39,262 bases of DNA from CAINVV01 sp031432175. Its GTDB lineage: Bacteria; Bacteroidota; Bacteroidia; Bacteroidales; Prolixibacteraceae. The DNA lies in NCBI GenBank assembly GCA_964358545.1, contig CAYHQN010000025.1:1-39262 (forward strand). The letters run 5' to 3'. The notes below the pieces were generated by a model. That model did not search any database and was not told where the DNA came from. It saw only the letters and a program-made list of their open reading frames with translations. A program made the position numbers and the translations under genes. The first letter of the stretch is position 1. Each line of letters opens with the position of its first letter. Positions 17,108 through 25,104 of the stretch are shown here, one piece after another.

Positions 17108-17705
17108 CCTGATCATCTTCAGTTTCTTTGTTGCAGGGGTCCTTGTAGGATTATCGGGAAAGTTGCCTTCCGGGTATGATTTCGACAAATTCGGAGGATA
17201 TGCCCTTTACCTGCTGATGTTTCTTGCCGGAGTAAGTATTGGAAGTGACAAAAACTCCTGGATGGTCCTGGCAACCCACAATTACAAAATCATCTGGGTA
17301 CCTTTAACCATCATCCTTGGGACTTTGGGTGGTTCTGCCCTTGTAGCTTTGGTGATCCCTACGCTGACCTTGCGCGAATCCCTCGCTGTTGGTGCCGGAT
17401 TTGGATACTACAGCCTCTCCAGTGTCTTCATCACCCAATTACATAGCCACAGTCTGGGGGTTGTCGCCCTCTTGTCAAACATTTTCAGGGAAGTTGCCAC
17501 GCTATTGGCCACTCCTATCCTGGTAAGATACTTCGGAAATCTGGCGGGAATAGCCTCAGGTGGCGCTACCGCGATGGACACTACACTGCCTATTATCAGC
17601 CGTTATTCCGGCAAGGAATACGCTATCATCGCAGTGTTCAGCGGAATAGTACTGACGATATTGGTGCCATTTCTGGTAACCTTTATACTGACATTCAAAG
17701 GATAA
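17097..17705 (+). CDS. LysO-type exporter, C-terminal half
   Basis: Membrane protein of 202 aa with about six to seven hydrophobic segments, matching the C-terminal part of LysO. It repeats the half-unit motif (LLMFLAGVSIGSDKN) and has GAGFGYYSLSSVFITQ and GGATAMDTTLPII, hallmarks of the family. Proposed role: export of L-lysine or an analogue. The start at ATG 17097 overlaps the upstream gene by 11 nt; the in-frame codon at 17052 lies deeper in that gene and adds a non-membrane stretch. Its last codons (AAAGGATAA) form the start of the GGATAAAG-rich repeat that borders the accessory patch. Confidence 0.8.
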   Translation: MRSSLIIFSFFVAGVLVGLSGKLPSGYDFDKFGGYALYLLMFLAGVSIGSDKNSWMVLATHNYKIIWVPLTIILGTLGGSALVALVIPTLTLRESLAVGAGFGYYSLSSVFITQLHSHSLGVVALLSNIFREVATLLATPILVRYFGNLAGIASGGATAMDTTLPIISRYSGKEYAIIAVFSGIVLTILVPFLVTFILTFKG

Positions 17706-17744
17706 AGGATAAAGTAAAAGGATAAAGTAAAAAGGATAAAGGGG
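17697..17744 (+). repeat. GGATAAAG-rich border repeat, left copy
   Basis: The stretch is made of units AAAGGATA, AAGGATAAAGTAAAA and AGGATAAAG. Its first 23 bases are inverted in the right copy at 20126-20159. It begins in the last codons of the LysO C-half gene and, unlike the right copy, contains one additional GGATAAAGTAAAA unit. Confidence 0.75.
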
Positions 17745-17966
17745 AGCCCCGTACGTTAGGCAAGACTAGGGTTAAAATTTAAATGGAACCCACGGAAAGT
17801 AAAAGCCCCTAAAGCCTGGGCTGATGCTTATCCTGATTCAGAATTTCAGGTCATTTCGAAGGATAATTTTCTGGAATTTTTGATTTGATGCCTCTCGCTG
17901 GCGCGGATTTCGTGCAACTGGGCTTCATGTTGGGTCTCGTCCTTTAAACACACGAAGCCTTAGTTA

Positions 17967-17980
17967 TTACATGCAGTTAT
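17967..17980 (+). repeat. Inverted repeat framing HNH gene B, stop side
   Basis: TTACATGCAGTTAT overlaps the stop codon of the gene at 17977-18618. It is the inverse of 18626-18639 at 13 of 14 positions. Confidence 0.65.
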
Positions 17981-18618
17981 TTCAATTTCGACAATATGTC
18001 AACAAATTCTTCTGTAAATACATATCTCTTCGTATTGTTGAAAGTTATATCATTTATCAATTTAATATTTTCTAGAGCTCTAATTTTCTTCTCTAAATTC
18101 TCATGATCCTCATAATAATACCTTAAAACACCTCCTTTGTCATTATATCCCCAATTTTTGCCTAACAAAACGAATTCTCTCGCAAGAGGGTCTTTAACTA
18201 AATCATCGGCCATTTCATTTATCAAATCAGGTATTTGATCAAATATTTTTTTGTATTTATCTTGAGGTATTTGCCTTTCATTCAATTGTGATTCAGCATG
18301 CGATTCAGCAAGATTTTTCCATTTAACTAATAAGTTGACAGTATATTTTGATTCATCACTGTCAATAAGTTTTGCACAAGATTGGCAAAGCCATATACCA
18401 TTGCTAATTGAACATCTTTCTATGGATTCCATATTTTTGTCAAATCTTGGACCTCCTGGACTTGCAGCAGTAATATGAGCAGCGACTCCAATGTTTGTTG
18501 ATTTAGTCTCAGCCGAATTTGGTCCAATTGTCAAACGCATACACTCAGGGTTAGAACATAATAGTCCAACTCTCTGAGATAACGTATCCTTAACCGCTTT
18601 TGTAAAATCTTCTCGCAT
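17977..18618 (-). CDS. HNH-like zinc-binding nuclease domain protein (gene B)
   Basis: Protein of 213 aa. The N-terminal half holds a zinc/HNH-like centre: CSNPEC at about 22-27, the motif GVAAHITAASPGGPRFD with a putative catalytic His, and WLCQSCAKLID. This arrangement is known from HNH-type nuclease genes scattered in accessory and defence regions. The C-terminal half (about 120-213) is helical and unrecognised. I prefer the ATG at 18618 (MREDFTKAV); an upstream in-frame ATG at 18687 would run through the repeat-rich spacer. The gene is AT-rich compared with the flanking core genes and is tightly framed by its own inverted repeat, so it looks horizontally acquired. Substrate unknown. Confidence 0.7.
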   Translation of the reverse strand: MREDFTKAVKDTLSQRVGLLCSNPECMRLTIGPNSAETKSTNIGVAAHITAASPGGPRFDKNMESIERCSISNGIWLCQSCAKLIDSDESKYTVNLLVKWKNLAESHAESQLNERQIPQDKYKKIFDQIPDLINEMADDLVKDPLAREFVLLGKNWGYNDKGGVLRYYYEDHENLEKKIRALENIKLINDITFNNTKRYVFTEEFVDILSKLK

Positions 18619-18625
18619 AGCACTT

Positions 18626-18639
18626 ATAATTGCATGTAA
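18626..18639 (-). repeat. Inverted repeat framing HNH gene B, start side
   Basis: ATAATTGCATGTAA, 7 nt upstream of the start codon at 18618, is the inverse of 17967-17980 with one mismatch. Confidence 0.65.
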
Positions 18640-18648
18640 CGGTATGGG

Positions 18649-18751
18649 ACTTTGCGTTCGGGCGAGTTTCAGGGCACAAAGTTTCAATTAATTACTAATG
18701 TTCAATATAGCACAAAGCACCAAGTTTGCGGGTCAGCCCGCCTGACGCAAA
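18649..18751. repeat. Two-hairpin spacer between the HNH genes
   Basis: The 152-nt spacer folds as two hairpins. Hairpin 1 pairs 18649-18656 with 18675-18682 (8 bp, one G-T). Hairpin 2 pairs 18725-18730 with 18746-18751 and 18733-18736 with 18742-18745 around a CCCGC loop, with a GG bulge. CTTTGTGC-like direct repeats occur between them. The GC-rich hairpin (GCGGGTCAGCCCGCCTGACG) contrasts with the AT-rich genes on both sides. Confidence 0.6.
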
Positions 18752-18760
18752 ACCCGTGTT

Positions 18761-18772
18761 AGCAGTATTATT
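18761..18772 (+). repeat. Inverted repeat framing HNH gene A, stop side
   Basis: AGCAGTATTATT reaches into the stop codon of the gene at 18771-19493 and is the inverse of 19508-19519 at 11 of 12 positions. Confidence 0.55.
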
Positions 18773-19493
18773 ATTTAATCATTTGTTTCAATTCTTCAAT
18801 TGTATATGCTGGCTTCTTCTTATGAAGCATAGAATGGCAGTTTGGACACACAGGTATTAAATCTTTTATTGGGTCAACGGAATATTCATTTCCAATTGTT
18901 GAAATGTCAATTTTGTGATGTATGTGAATAAAATTCTTACCGATTTCGCCATAAATACTTTCAAAGTCAAAACTACAAGCACAACAAACAACCCCGTAAT
19001 GATCTATACATTTTTTTCGTGCTATTGGGTTTCGTTCGAAATTGTTTACAAGTACTTTTTTTGTTTTACCTTCTGCGTAATCTATATTTTCATCAACTTC
19101 GTCAGCGTAGATTGTTTCTACTGGTTTGTTGTCTAATAATTTTAAATACTTGTTGTAAACATCTTTACGTTGTTTTACATTAGCACCTGATTTTTCTTCG
19201 TAATAGTCTATATGCTGTGATAACGACAGTAAAGCATTTTGAAGTCCAGATTGTCCATTTTCTTCAAATAACTTTTTAAGGTAATACTCTGTCCCAGAAG
19301 TATTAGTTGTTCTTGTAAATAACTTTCCTTGAATTAGATTTGAATAATTGTAAATGTAGTCAACAGCAGAATTTTCATTCATTCCAATTTGAGTCAATAA
19401 TTCCACCGCTTTTTTTAGAGTGATATTTTTGTGATTAAAATCCTTTCCAACTTCATAGGATTTTTCGACCATTTCATTTGTTATCTTTCCCAT
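18771..19493 (-). CDS. McrA-like HNH endonuclease (gene A)
   Basis: Protein of 240 aa. The C-terminal part (about 150-235) is a clear HNH domain of the McrA/predicted restriction endonuclease type: RNPIARKKCIDHYG, CxxC at CCACSFDF, HIHHKIDIS with the catalytic His pair, DLIPVCPNCHSMLH with the second CxxC and the final His. The N-terminal 150 residues are helical (NEMVEKSYEVGKDF, NENSAVDYIYNYSNLIQG) and resemble the specificity part of such enzymes. Family knowledge suggests cleavage of modified or foreign DNA; no methylase is adjacent. The gene is AT-rich and framed by its own inverted repeat, as is gene B downstream. Confidence 0.8.
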   Translation of the reverse strand: MGKITNEMVEKSYEVGKDFNHKNITLKKAVELLTQIGMNENSAVDYIYNYSNLIQGKLFTRTTNTSGTEYYLKKLFEENGQSGLQNALLSLSQHIDYYEEKSGANVKQRKDVYNKYLKLLDNKPVETIYADEVDENIDYAEGKTKKVLVNNFERNPIARKKCIDHYGVVCCACSFDFESIYGEIGKNFIHIHHKIDISTIGNEYSVDPIKDLIPVCPNCHSMLHKKKPAYTIEELKQMIK

Positions 19494-19507
19494 TGTGTTG
19501 TTTGTTT

Positions 19508-19519
19508 AATATTACTGCT
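19508..19519 (-). repeat. Inverted repeat framing HNH gene A, start side
   Basis: AATATTACTGCT, 14 nt upstream of the start codon at 19493, is the inverse of 18761-18772 with one mismatch. Confidence 0.55.
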
Positions 19520-19703
19520 ACATCTATATACGCTACAAACATGCGCCTATACGTTTAATTTTGGAGTAAAGATGCAGGTTTGTTGCGTGTTGCAGGCACG
19601 ATAAACTTACCTAATAATATTTAATTTCCAAAGCTTTAGGTAGGAAAATTGTGCAGGGCAAACTCGGGTGATGCGGTTTGTAACCCCCCTCGCTGGTGCT
19701 GAT

Positions 19704-20136
19704 AAGGATAAAGTGGGTTTTGTGAGTTGGGCTCAATATCTCTTGAACTGGCAGACATATCCCTTGACATTTTTAGTTTAAAACGCATAATCTGAAACCA
19801 TGAAGTGGTTGAATATGAATAGCCACCGGTGCAACCGGTGGTAAATGACAAGGAGTGTTGTTGGAACCCCGAAGGGGTTCAATATGAATCAATGTTCGGC
19901 GGCGTCAATAACCCCGAATGAGATTTGAGACAGGAATAATGGATAAAATCTAAACGATGAACCTACTTTAATGATAGCGCATTACTGCTTTATTGAACCC
20001 CGCCGGGGTTCCAATTTCAATCGTCATTGCCATCCACCAGTTGCACCGGTGGCTATTCATATTCAACCACTTTGCGGTTAGAAATATTCGATCGAAGCTG
20101 AAATATTTTGGCTATCACAAATCCCACTTTATCCTT
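19704..20136. repeat. Nested palindromic (REP/MITE-like) element
   Basis: Three tiers of inverted repeats are stacked. The outer arms 19704-19725 and 20115-20136 match at 21 of 22. The middle arms 19805-19841 and 20034-20070 match at 36 of 37, each containing its own hairpin of the CCACCGGT type. The inner arms 19863-19883 and 19992-20012 match at 19 of 21, each a GAACCCC/GGGGTTC hairpin. Middle and inner tiers share exactly the same centre (19937.5). No transposase lies inside. The hairpins resemble REP sequences moved by RAYT transposases. Confidence 0.75.
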
Positions 20137-20159
20137 TTTACTTTATCCTTTATCCTTTT
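20126..20159 (-). repeat. GGATAAAG-rich border repeat, right copy
   Basis: Inverted relative to the left copy at 17697-17744. It overlaps the last codons and stop of the thioesterase gene (minus strand ...AAAGGATAAAGGATAA), just as the left copy overlaps the LysO stop. Confidence 0.75.
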
Positions 20160-20640
20160 CTTCAAAAAACGCCTCCACTCCCGGGTAATCGTACTCAGCT
20201 ATCGCTTTTTCAAGGGGAAAAAGGAAAAACTTGCACTTCGCGGTAGCACAAACAGTTCCGTTGCTGCTTAAAAGTTTCCCTTCAACAATTGCCATCCGGC
20301 TATTTTGTTCTACCAATTTTGCCCTGAGCGTAATCTGTCCATCACTGATCAGTACTGCCTTCCGGTAGCTTATCTCCATGGAAGTAGTCACTCCGGTGGT
20401 TTTGCAATTTATCAGAACTACCCAACTGCAAAGTTCATCCATCAGCGCGGCCTGAATTCCTCCATGCAATACATTCCTGAACCCTTCCGCCCATCTTTGC
20501 GGATTCCATTGTGCTGTAACCTCATCGCCATCCAGTGCAAATTTCAATTGCAAACCCTTTTCATTGCTGGGCGAACAACCAAAACAGTTGTACTCTTTAC
20601 GACCGCTTTTCATATAAGGGTTAAAGATCCTTTTTATCAT
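20143..20640 (-). CDS. PaaI family hotdog-fold thioesterase
   Basis: Cytoplasmic acyl-CoA thioesterase-like protein of 165 aa. The hotdog core spans about 35-140, with the family signature HGGIQAALMDELCSWVV at about 60-76 (Asp/Glu in the central helix) followed by TTSMEISYRKAVLISDGQI. An N-terminal segment with NCFGCSPSNEKGLQLKF is common in Bacteroidota members. The last residues, FEEKDKG, are encoded by the border repeat, so the C-terminus may have been reshaped when the repeat arose. Substrate unknown. Confidence 0.85.
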   Translation of the reverse strand: MIKRIFNPYMKSGRKEYNCFGCSPSNEKGLQLKFALDGDEVTAQWNPQRWAEGFRNVLHGGIQAALMDELCSWVVLINCKTTGVTTSMEISYRKAVLISDGQITLRAKLVEQNSRMAIVEGKLLSSNGTVCATAKCKFFLFPLEKAIAEYDYPGVEAFFEEKDKG

Positions 20641-21033
20641 TATATTCGAAATTTTATCTTAAATAATTAGAAATATTTAATACTGAATTCACCTTAAACT
20701 GCATACAATCAACACCTTTTTTATTAACGATTCAATGTCGTTTAGTTGATCAAAAGGCTTGAGATTGCTTCACTCCGTACCAATGACAGAAATTATATTT
20801 ACTTTATTATCAACAGATTGCTTCGTCGTGCCTCCTCGCAATGACGGAGTGCTGTTGATTTTGTGAGGGTTGAGAGAAGGAGGCGGGTGACGATTCTGCT
20901 ATTACCGAAAACTGATGACCCGCCTCCTTCTCTCTACCCTCACCTCCAAAAAAATGATCCGTCATTGCGAATGCGAGGAACGAAGCATGAAGCAATCTTT
21001 AGTGCTTTGCCTATAATAATTATCATCCATCAT
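20641..21033. other. Gene-free spacer with a large palindromic element
   Basis: These 393 nt between the thioesterase start and the helicase stop contain no supported gene. The main content is the palindromic element at 20816-20998. A degenerate relative of its outer arm (GATTGCTTCACTCC...AATGACA) lies near 20764-20791. Confidence 0.6.
20816..20998. repeat. Palindromic element with 26-bp stem
   Basis: The centre is a hairpin: 20863-20888 pairs with 20918-20943 at 25 of 26 positions around a 29-nt loop. It is flanked by an imperfect inverted repeat of the type GATTGCTTCGTC...CGCAATGACGG (about 20816-20847 and 20959-20998). This outer sequence type is widespread as an intergenic repeat in bacterial genomes. 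No coding sequence is inside; it may be a MITE or a transcribed hairpin. Confidence 0.7.
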
Positions 21034-24000
21034 TTATTGACTCAATTCTACCTTAACCAACTCATTTTTTTGGAGGTACCAGACGTTTCCTTCGCAGGAA
21101 GCGTAGCCCATTTTTTTCAGATCGATCAGGTATCCCTTCATCTGGCGAATATCTTTGTCCGATTTTTCGCCGGTTTTGTAATCAATCACTATGGCTGAAT
21201 TATCCTTGAGCAGAACACGGTCGGGCCGGTGTTTGGATTCACCAACACGCAAAATATCCCGCTCGTTCAGCACCCGCCACTGATCTGAAAACCAATTGGC
21301 ATAAGGCTCCTGCTGAAGTAATTCATCAATTTTAGCAAAAATATCTTTCCCCTCCGCAACGTTAAGTTCCCCTGAAGTAACCATTTGACTAACAGCACCT
21401 CCTACATCTTTCCTTGTCTTGATTTTTTCGAAAATCTGGTGCATGAGCGTACCCTTGTTGATCCTTTCCGCCTGCCTGTTGCCGGTCAATTGGAAATAAT
21501 CCTTGCTGTGCAACCTTATTTTCATCCTGTTACTACTCGAACTGAGCAGAAGGGGTTCGTTTGGCCTGATGTTCATAGCAATTAAATCCTGTTCACGATT
21601 GGTTTCCATCGATCCCAATTCAAATATTTTACGATCCGAATCCCAGAATTTACCAAAATCGCTGTATTTTTCCCGATCAATGCTGTCCCCAAGAAAAGGA
21701 TGTTCGATTAGCGATTGCACCAATTCGGCAACATTCCCGGGCCTTTTGATCTCCTCTTTGTAGGGCATGATGATGTAAAGGTTATTAATTGCCCGTGTTG
21801 CAGCCACATAAAGTAAATTGAGGTTATCCAGGATACAGTACAAAAACTCTTTGTTGTAATCGTACGAGAAAATAGAATTCTTTAGACTGCTTTCACACTT
21901 AAGCAAGACCATTTTCAGGTTTTTAAAAGGTTCAATCTCCGGAATTGACCAGATGTAAGGCAACTTGTTAGCGTTCAATCCCACTTCCCAATTGCAGAAC
22001 GGGATGAAAACAGTCGGGTATTCGAGTCCTTTTGATTGGTGTATTGAAGAGATCCTAATAAAATTCTGAATGTTCGTGAGATTGAGCGTTTTGTTGCTTC
22101 CGCTCGCCTCCCACCAATCCAGAAAACCGGCAATTCCCCCATAATCGTCCCTTCCATATTCCAGTACCATATCCAGAAATGCCTGCAAAAACAGCTTTTC
22201 CCCAACAATTGATCCAAGTTCAAAATGGTCCACAATGGAAACAGCCAGTTCGTAAAGTGGCAAAGCCAATAGCCCAGTGACAAATTCTGAATTGGGATCT
22301 TCATCCAACCATCTTTCGAAAAGTTCGGGAAGTGGTGTTCCGGGGTCGAATAGGTCATGCAGATCAATCTGCAATTCATTCCCATCGCGCATACCATCAT
22401 ATCTTAATAACCGATAATATCCGTACAAAATTTCGGCCCTTACCTTTTGAGGTTCTTTGCGGGTAAAAAACCGGAAGAAATTAACCACAAACCGCACTAC
22501 CTGCGACTGTCCGATTTTAAGCGTGTCACTTGTAATTACATCGTAGGTGCAACCCGGCTGCGGATCACTTTTCTTCCTTTCCCAAAGTGCTTTGGCGATT
22601 TTTCCGGCTTCAGAATTTTCCCTTACCAGGATGGTGATCTCTTCGGCTTTTACACCTGATTTTTGAACCTCCTCCAGCTGTTCTATCAAAAGCGCCAGGG
22701 CTTTCTCCCTGAATCCACTCTTACTTTTTGCCTCTTCAGCGTCGACAAAAGTTATTTTTACATGCCCTTCCGGTTTCCCGGGATGCGAACAAATTTGATA
22801 TGGATCTCCGTATGCCTGAGCTATAACCCCATGCAGTTCATCAAATTGTTCACCTGTAGTCTCCTCTTCAAACCAACTGTTTAAAAAAGCTGAAGCGCTC
22901 CAAAAGAGGGTGTTGTTGAAATCCACAATGCTTTTTCTGCTGCGCCAATTCTTGTCAAGAACCTCTTCTTTAACTAGTTGATGACTCAAATCATGGACGA
23001 GTTGATTGGCCAGCAAATTCCAGTCGCCGTTTCTCCAGCGATAGATGGATTGCTTAACATCCCCAACAACCAATGATGAATATCCGGAGGCCAGTGCATT
23101 TTCCACCAGTGGTTTAAAATTGTACCACTGCTGTACGGAGGTATCCTGAAATTCATCCAGCATAAAATGGTGGTAGATCAGTCCCACTTTCTCATAAATG
23201 AACGGGGTATCATTCCCCTCGATGATTTTTCCTATCATTCTTCCTGAATCACTTAGCAGGACTGTGTTGTTATCTTTCAACACCTCTTTGATTTTCAAGG
23301 CAATATTTCCCAGAAGGCCAAAAGGATAGATGTTTTTTAAAATCGCCTGGGCGCTGTTGATTTTGGGAATTTCTTCTGACAAAGCATCAACTGCCTCCTT
23401 CAATATCCGGTTTAATCCCCTCTGGTACACTGCTTCGATCTGATTTTTCGTCTCTGCACTATCCGTCTTTTTGTACCAGTTTTCCGGATAATCCCTGGCT
23501 TCAAGAGCTGTTTTGGTGGGCATCTCAAATTTTCCGTTTACCAGTTTGTTGAAAATATTCACAAACGAATTTTTACCCCCCTTAAATTGATCAATGGTCA
23601 TACCTGATCCCCCGATCAATTCGATTGCTTCTTGCCCTATCTTCCTTAACCGGATATCTGCCTCCCTGGTCACTTTCTTTATTTCCTGAACATACCGGCT
23701 CAGGTTCTCCTTACTTGCCAATGATTCCACAAATTCATCCCCGTAAATTTTGAATGCCTCTTTCTCGACCTCTTTCCCAAATTTTAAAAGCTCCTGCCTG
23801 AAATCCCAGCTTCTCCCCTCCTCCAAATTCTCTTCAAGAAAGAGGATCATCCAGTTCATTAACAAACTGTTGTCGTCAATTTCCTGAAACAGTAGGTCTA
23901 TTGCCTCTTCCAAAGCCTGCCGGTTGTCAATCTCCGTTCGGAAGGAGGCATTGAGCCGGATCTCCCTGGCGAAAGCCCTGATCACCTTCTGAAAGAAGCT

Positions 24001-24327
24001 GTCAATGGTCATGACCGAAAACCGGGAGTAATCGTGGAGAATCAATTTCAGGATATCTGTAGCTTTCCCGCGTATTTTTTGTTCGCTGCCAACCTCTTTT
24101 AACAGCTCCAGATACCTGGAATCACTGCCGTTCGAAAGATTGCCCAACTCTTTTAAGATTCGTTCCTTCATCTCAGCCGTTGCTTTGTTGGTGAAGGTAA
24201 CGGCCAGTATATTCCGGTATGATTTGGGCTGGGCGAACAACATTTTTAGGTATTCCCCAACCAGCAGGAACGTTTTACCCGATCCCGCTGAAGCCCTGTA
24301 AATGTTCAATCCGCTGTTGGTCGCCAT
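21034..24327 (-). CDS. AddA/RecB-like UvrD helicase-nuclease
   Basis: DNA-end-processing enzyme of 1097 aa: an SF1A helicase with a C-terminal PD-(D/E)XK nuclease, expected to unwind and resect double-strand breaks. Helicase motifs are ASAGSGKT (12-19, Walker A), VTFTNKATAEMKERIL (about 43-58), LDEFQDTS (Walker B), VGDVKQSIYRWRNGD (III), SSIHQSKGLEYPTVF (V) and YVAATRAINNLYI (VI). The nuclease centre is visible as Asp1036, Asp1049 and Lys1051 in HRPDRVLL...IDYKTGEK. The domain set is complete. An AddB-type partner is usually encoded next to it; none is present here on either side. Confidence 0.9.
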   Translation of the reverse strand: MATNSGLNIYRASAGSGKTFLLVGEYLKMLFAQPKSYRNILAVTFTNKATAEMKERILKELGNLSNGSDSRYLELLKEVGSEQKIRGKATDILKLILHDYSRFSVMTIDSFFQKVIRAFAREIRLNASFRTEIDNRQALEEAIDLLFQEIDDNSLLMNWMILFLEENLEEGRSWDFRQELLKFGKEVEKEAFKIYGDEFVESLASKENLSRYVQEIKKVTREADIRLRKIGQEAIELIGGSGMTIDQFKGGKNSFVNIFNKLVNGKFEMPTKTALEARDYPENWYKKTDSAETKNQIEAVYQRGLNRILKEAVDALSEEIPKINSAQAILKNIYPFGLLGNIALKIKEVLKDNNTVLLSDSGRMIGKIIEGNDTPFIYEKVGLIYHHFMLDEFQDTSVQQWYNFKPLVENALASGYSSLVVGDVKQSIYRWRNGDWNLLANQLVHDLSHQLVKEEVLDKNWRSRKSIVDFNNTLFWSASAFLNSWFEEETTGEQFDELHGVIAQAYGDPYQICSHPGKPEGHVKITFVDAEEAKSKSGFREKALALLIEQLEEVQKSGVKAEEITILVRENSEAGKIAKALWERKKSDPQPGCTYDVITSDTLKIGQSQVVRFVVNFFRFFTRKEPQKVRAEILYGYYRLLRYDGMRDGNELQIDLHDLFDPGTPLPELFERWLDEDPNSEFVTGLLALPLYELAVSIVDHFELGSIVGEKLFLQAFLDMVLEYGRDDYGGIAGFLDWWEASGSNKTLNLTNIQNFIRISSIHQSKGLEYPTVFIPFCNWEVGLNANKLPYIWSIPEIEPFKNLKMVLLKCESSLKNSIFSYDYNKEFLYCILDNLNLLYVAATRAINNLYIIMPYKEEIKRPGNVAELVQSLIEHPFLGDSIDREKYSDFGKFWDSDRKIFELGSMETNREQDLIAMNIRPNEPLLLSSSSNRMKIRLHSKDYFQLTGNRQAERINKGTLMHQIFEKIKTRKDVGGAVSQMVTSGELNVAEGKDIFAKIDELLQQEPYANWFSDQWRVLNERDILRVGESKHRPDRVLLKDNSAIVIDYKTGEKSDKDIRQMKGYLIDLKKMGYASCEGNVWYLQKNELVKVELSQ

Positions 24328-24543
24328 TCTTTTTGTTTAAACTGATTGTGCTAAAATTAGGAATTAAGATTGAACCTTATGATACGACACAAGATTTCCA
24401 TCCATTTTTAATCAATTAATCCTCACAAATTGATTAAATTGGTCTGATTGAACAGATAGTCCAATAAAATAGCAGAACAGGATGCAACATTTTATAGACA
24501 GTTTCGTCTTTTGAGTAAAAGAGAGAAATCAGGAAAAGTAACG

Positions 24544-25104
24544 ATGTACATCAACATTCATCAGGCCTTGATTGACAGGTGCCTTCTCAATGACAAAGAG
24601 GCCCAATATAGTCTGTACAAGCTGTATTACCGGTCGATGTACAATACTTCGCTGAGAATTGTCAACAGCAGCGATGATGCGGAAGATATCATGCAGGAGT
24701 CGTTTCTGACAGCATTTCAAAAGCTTAGTTCCTACAAAGGGGAGGTCAGTTTCGGGATTTGGCTGAAAAGGATCGTGGTGAACCGTTCATTGGATTATTT
24801 AAGAAAGCGAAAAGTAGCATTTGAAGAGGTGAGTTCAGACCTTCCAGTTTATGAGGAAGAGCGGGAGAATGAACCAATTTTCACCGTAGAAGAGGTCAAA
24901 AATGCAATCTATCAACTGTCGGATGGATACCGTACCATTCTTTCCTTACTTCTGCTTGAAGGATATGATCACGAAGAGGTCAGCGAGATTCTGGGGATCA
25001 GCAATGTAACCAGTCGAACCCAGTTTTGCCGTGCAAAGCAACATCTCAGGGATTTACTGATCGACAAAAGAGTAAAACAAATGACATTAGAACAATATGG
25101 ATAA
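24544..25104 (+). CDS. ECF RNA polymerase sigma factor
   Basis: Sigma-70 family ECF factor of 186 aa. Region 2 spans about 10-80 (LYKLYYRSMYNTSLRI, DAEDIMQESFLTAFQKL, FGIWLKRIVVNRSLDYLRKRK) and region 4 about 120-175 (LSDGYRTILSLLLLEGYDHEEVSEILGIS). I choose the ATG at 24544 with AGGAAAAG upstream; a TTG 33 nt earlier is possible. The gene overlaps the next by 8 nt and heads a four-gene operon of envelope proteins, so it probably controls an envelope-related response. Confidence 0.9.
   Translation: MYINIHQALIDRCLLNDKEAQYSLYKLYYRSMYNTSLRIVNSSDDAEDIMQESFLTAFQKLSSYKGEVSFGIWLKRIVVNRSLDYLRKRKVAFEEVSSDLPVYEEERENEPIFTVEEVKNAIYQLSDGYRTILSLLLLEGYDHEEVSEILGISNVTSRTQFCRAKQHLRDLLIDKRVKQMTLEQYG

Larger units (their letters stand above)
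19494..20142. other. Gene-free accessory stretch with palindromes
   Basis: No convincing gene is present; the only open frame, of 71 codons, crosses palindromes and has no recognisable content. The stretch holds the start-side inverted repeat of gene A (19508-19519), about 180 nt without structure, and the nested palindromic element at 19704-20136. Confidence 0.6.

Noticed and set aside
17751..18770. Classical integron attC sites around the HNH genes
   Set aside because: A GTTAGGC core occurs at about 17755, but no matching RYYYAAC partner at the right spacing, no integron integrase and no standard attC hairpin were found. I describe the inverted arms without calling them attC.
19636..19851. 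Small minus-strand open frame of 71 codons in the accessory spacer
   Set aside because: It runs through palindromic repeats, has low-complexity composition and no recognisable motif or ribosome site.
19805..20070. CRISPR-like array
   Set aside because: The repeats are inverted and concentric, not direct and regularly spaced, and no cas gene is present.
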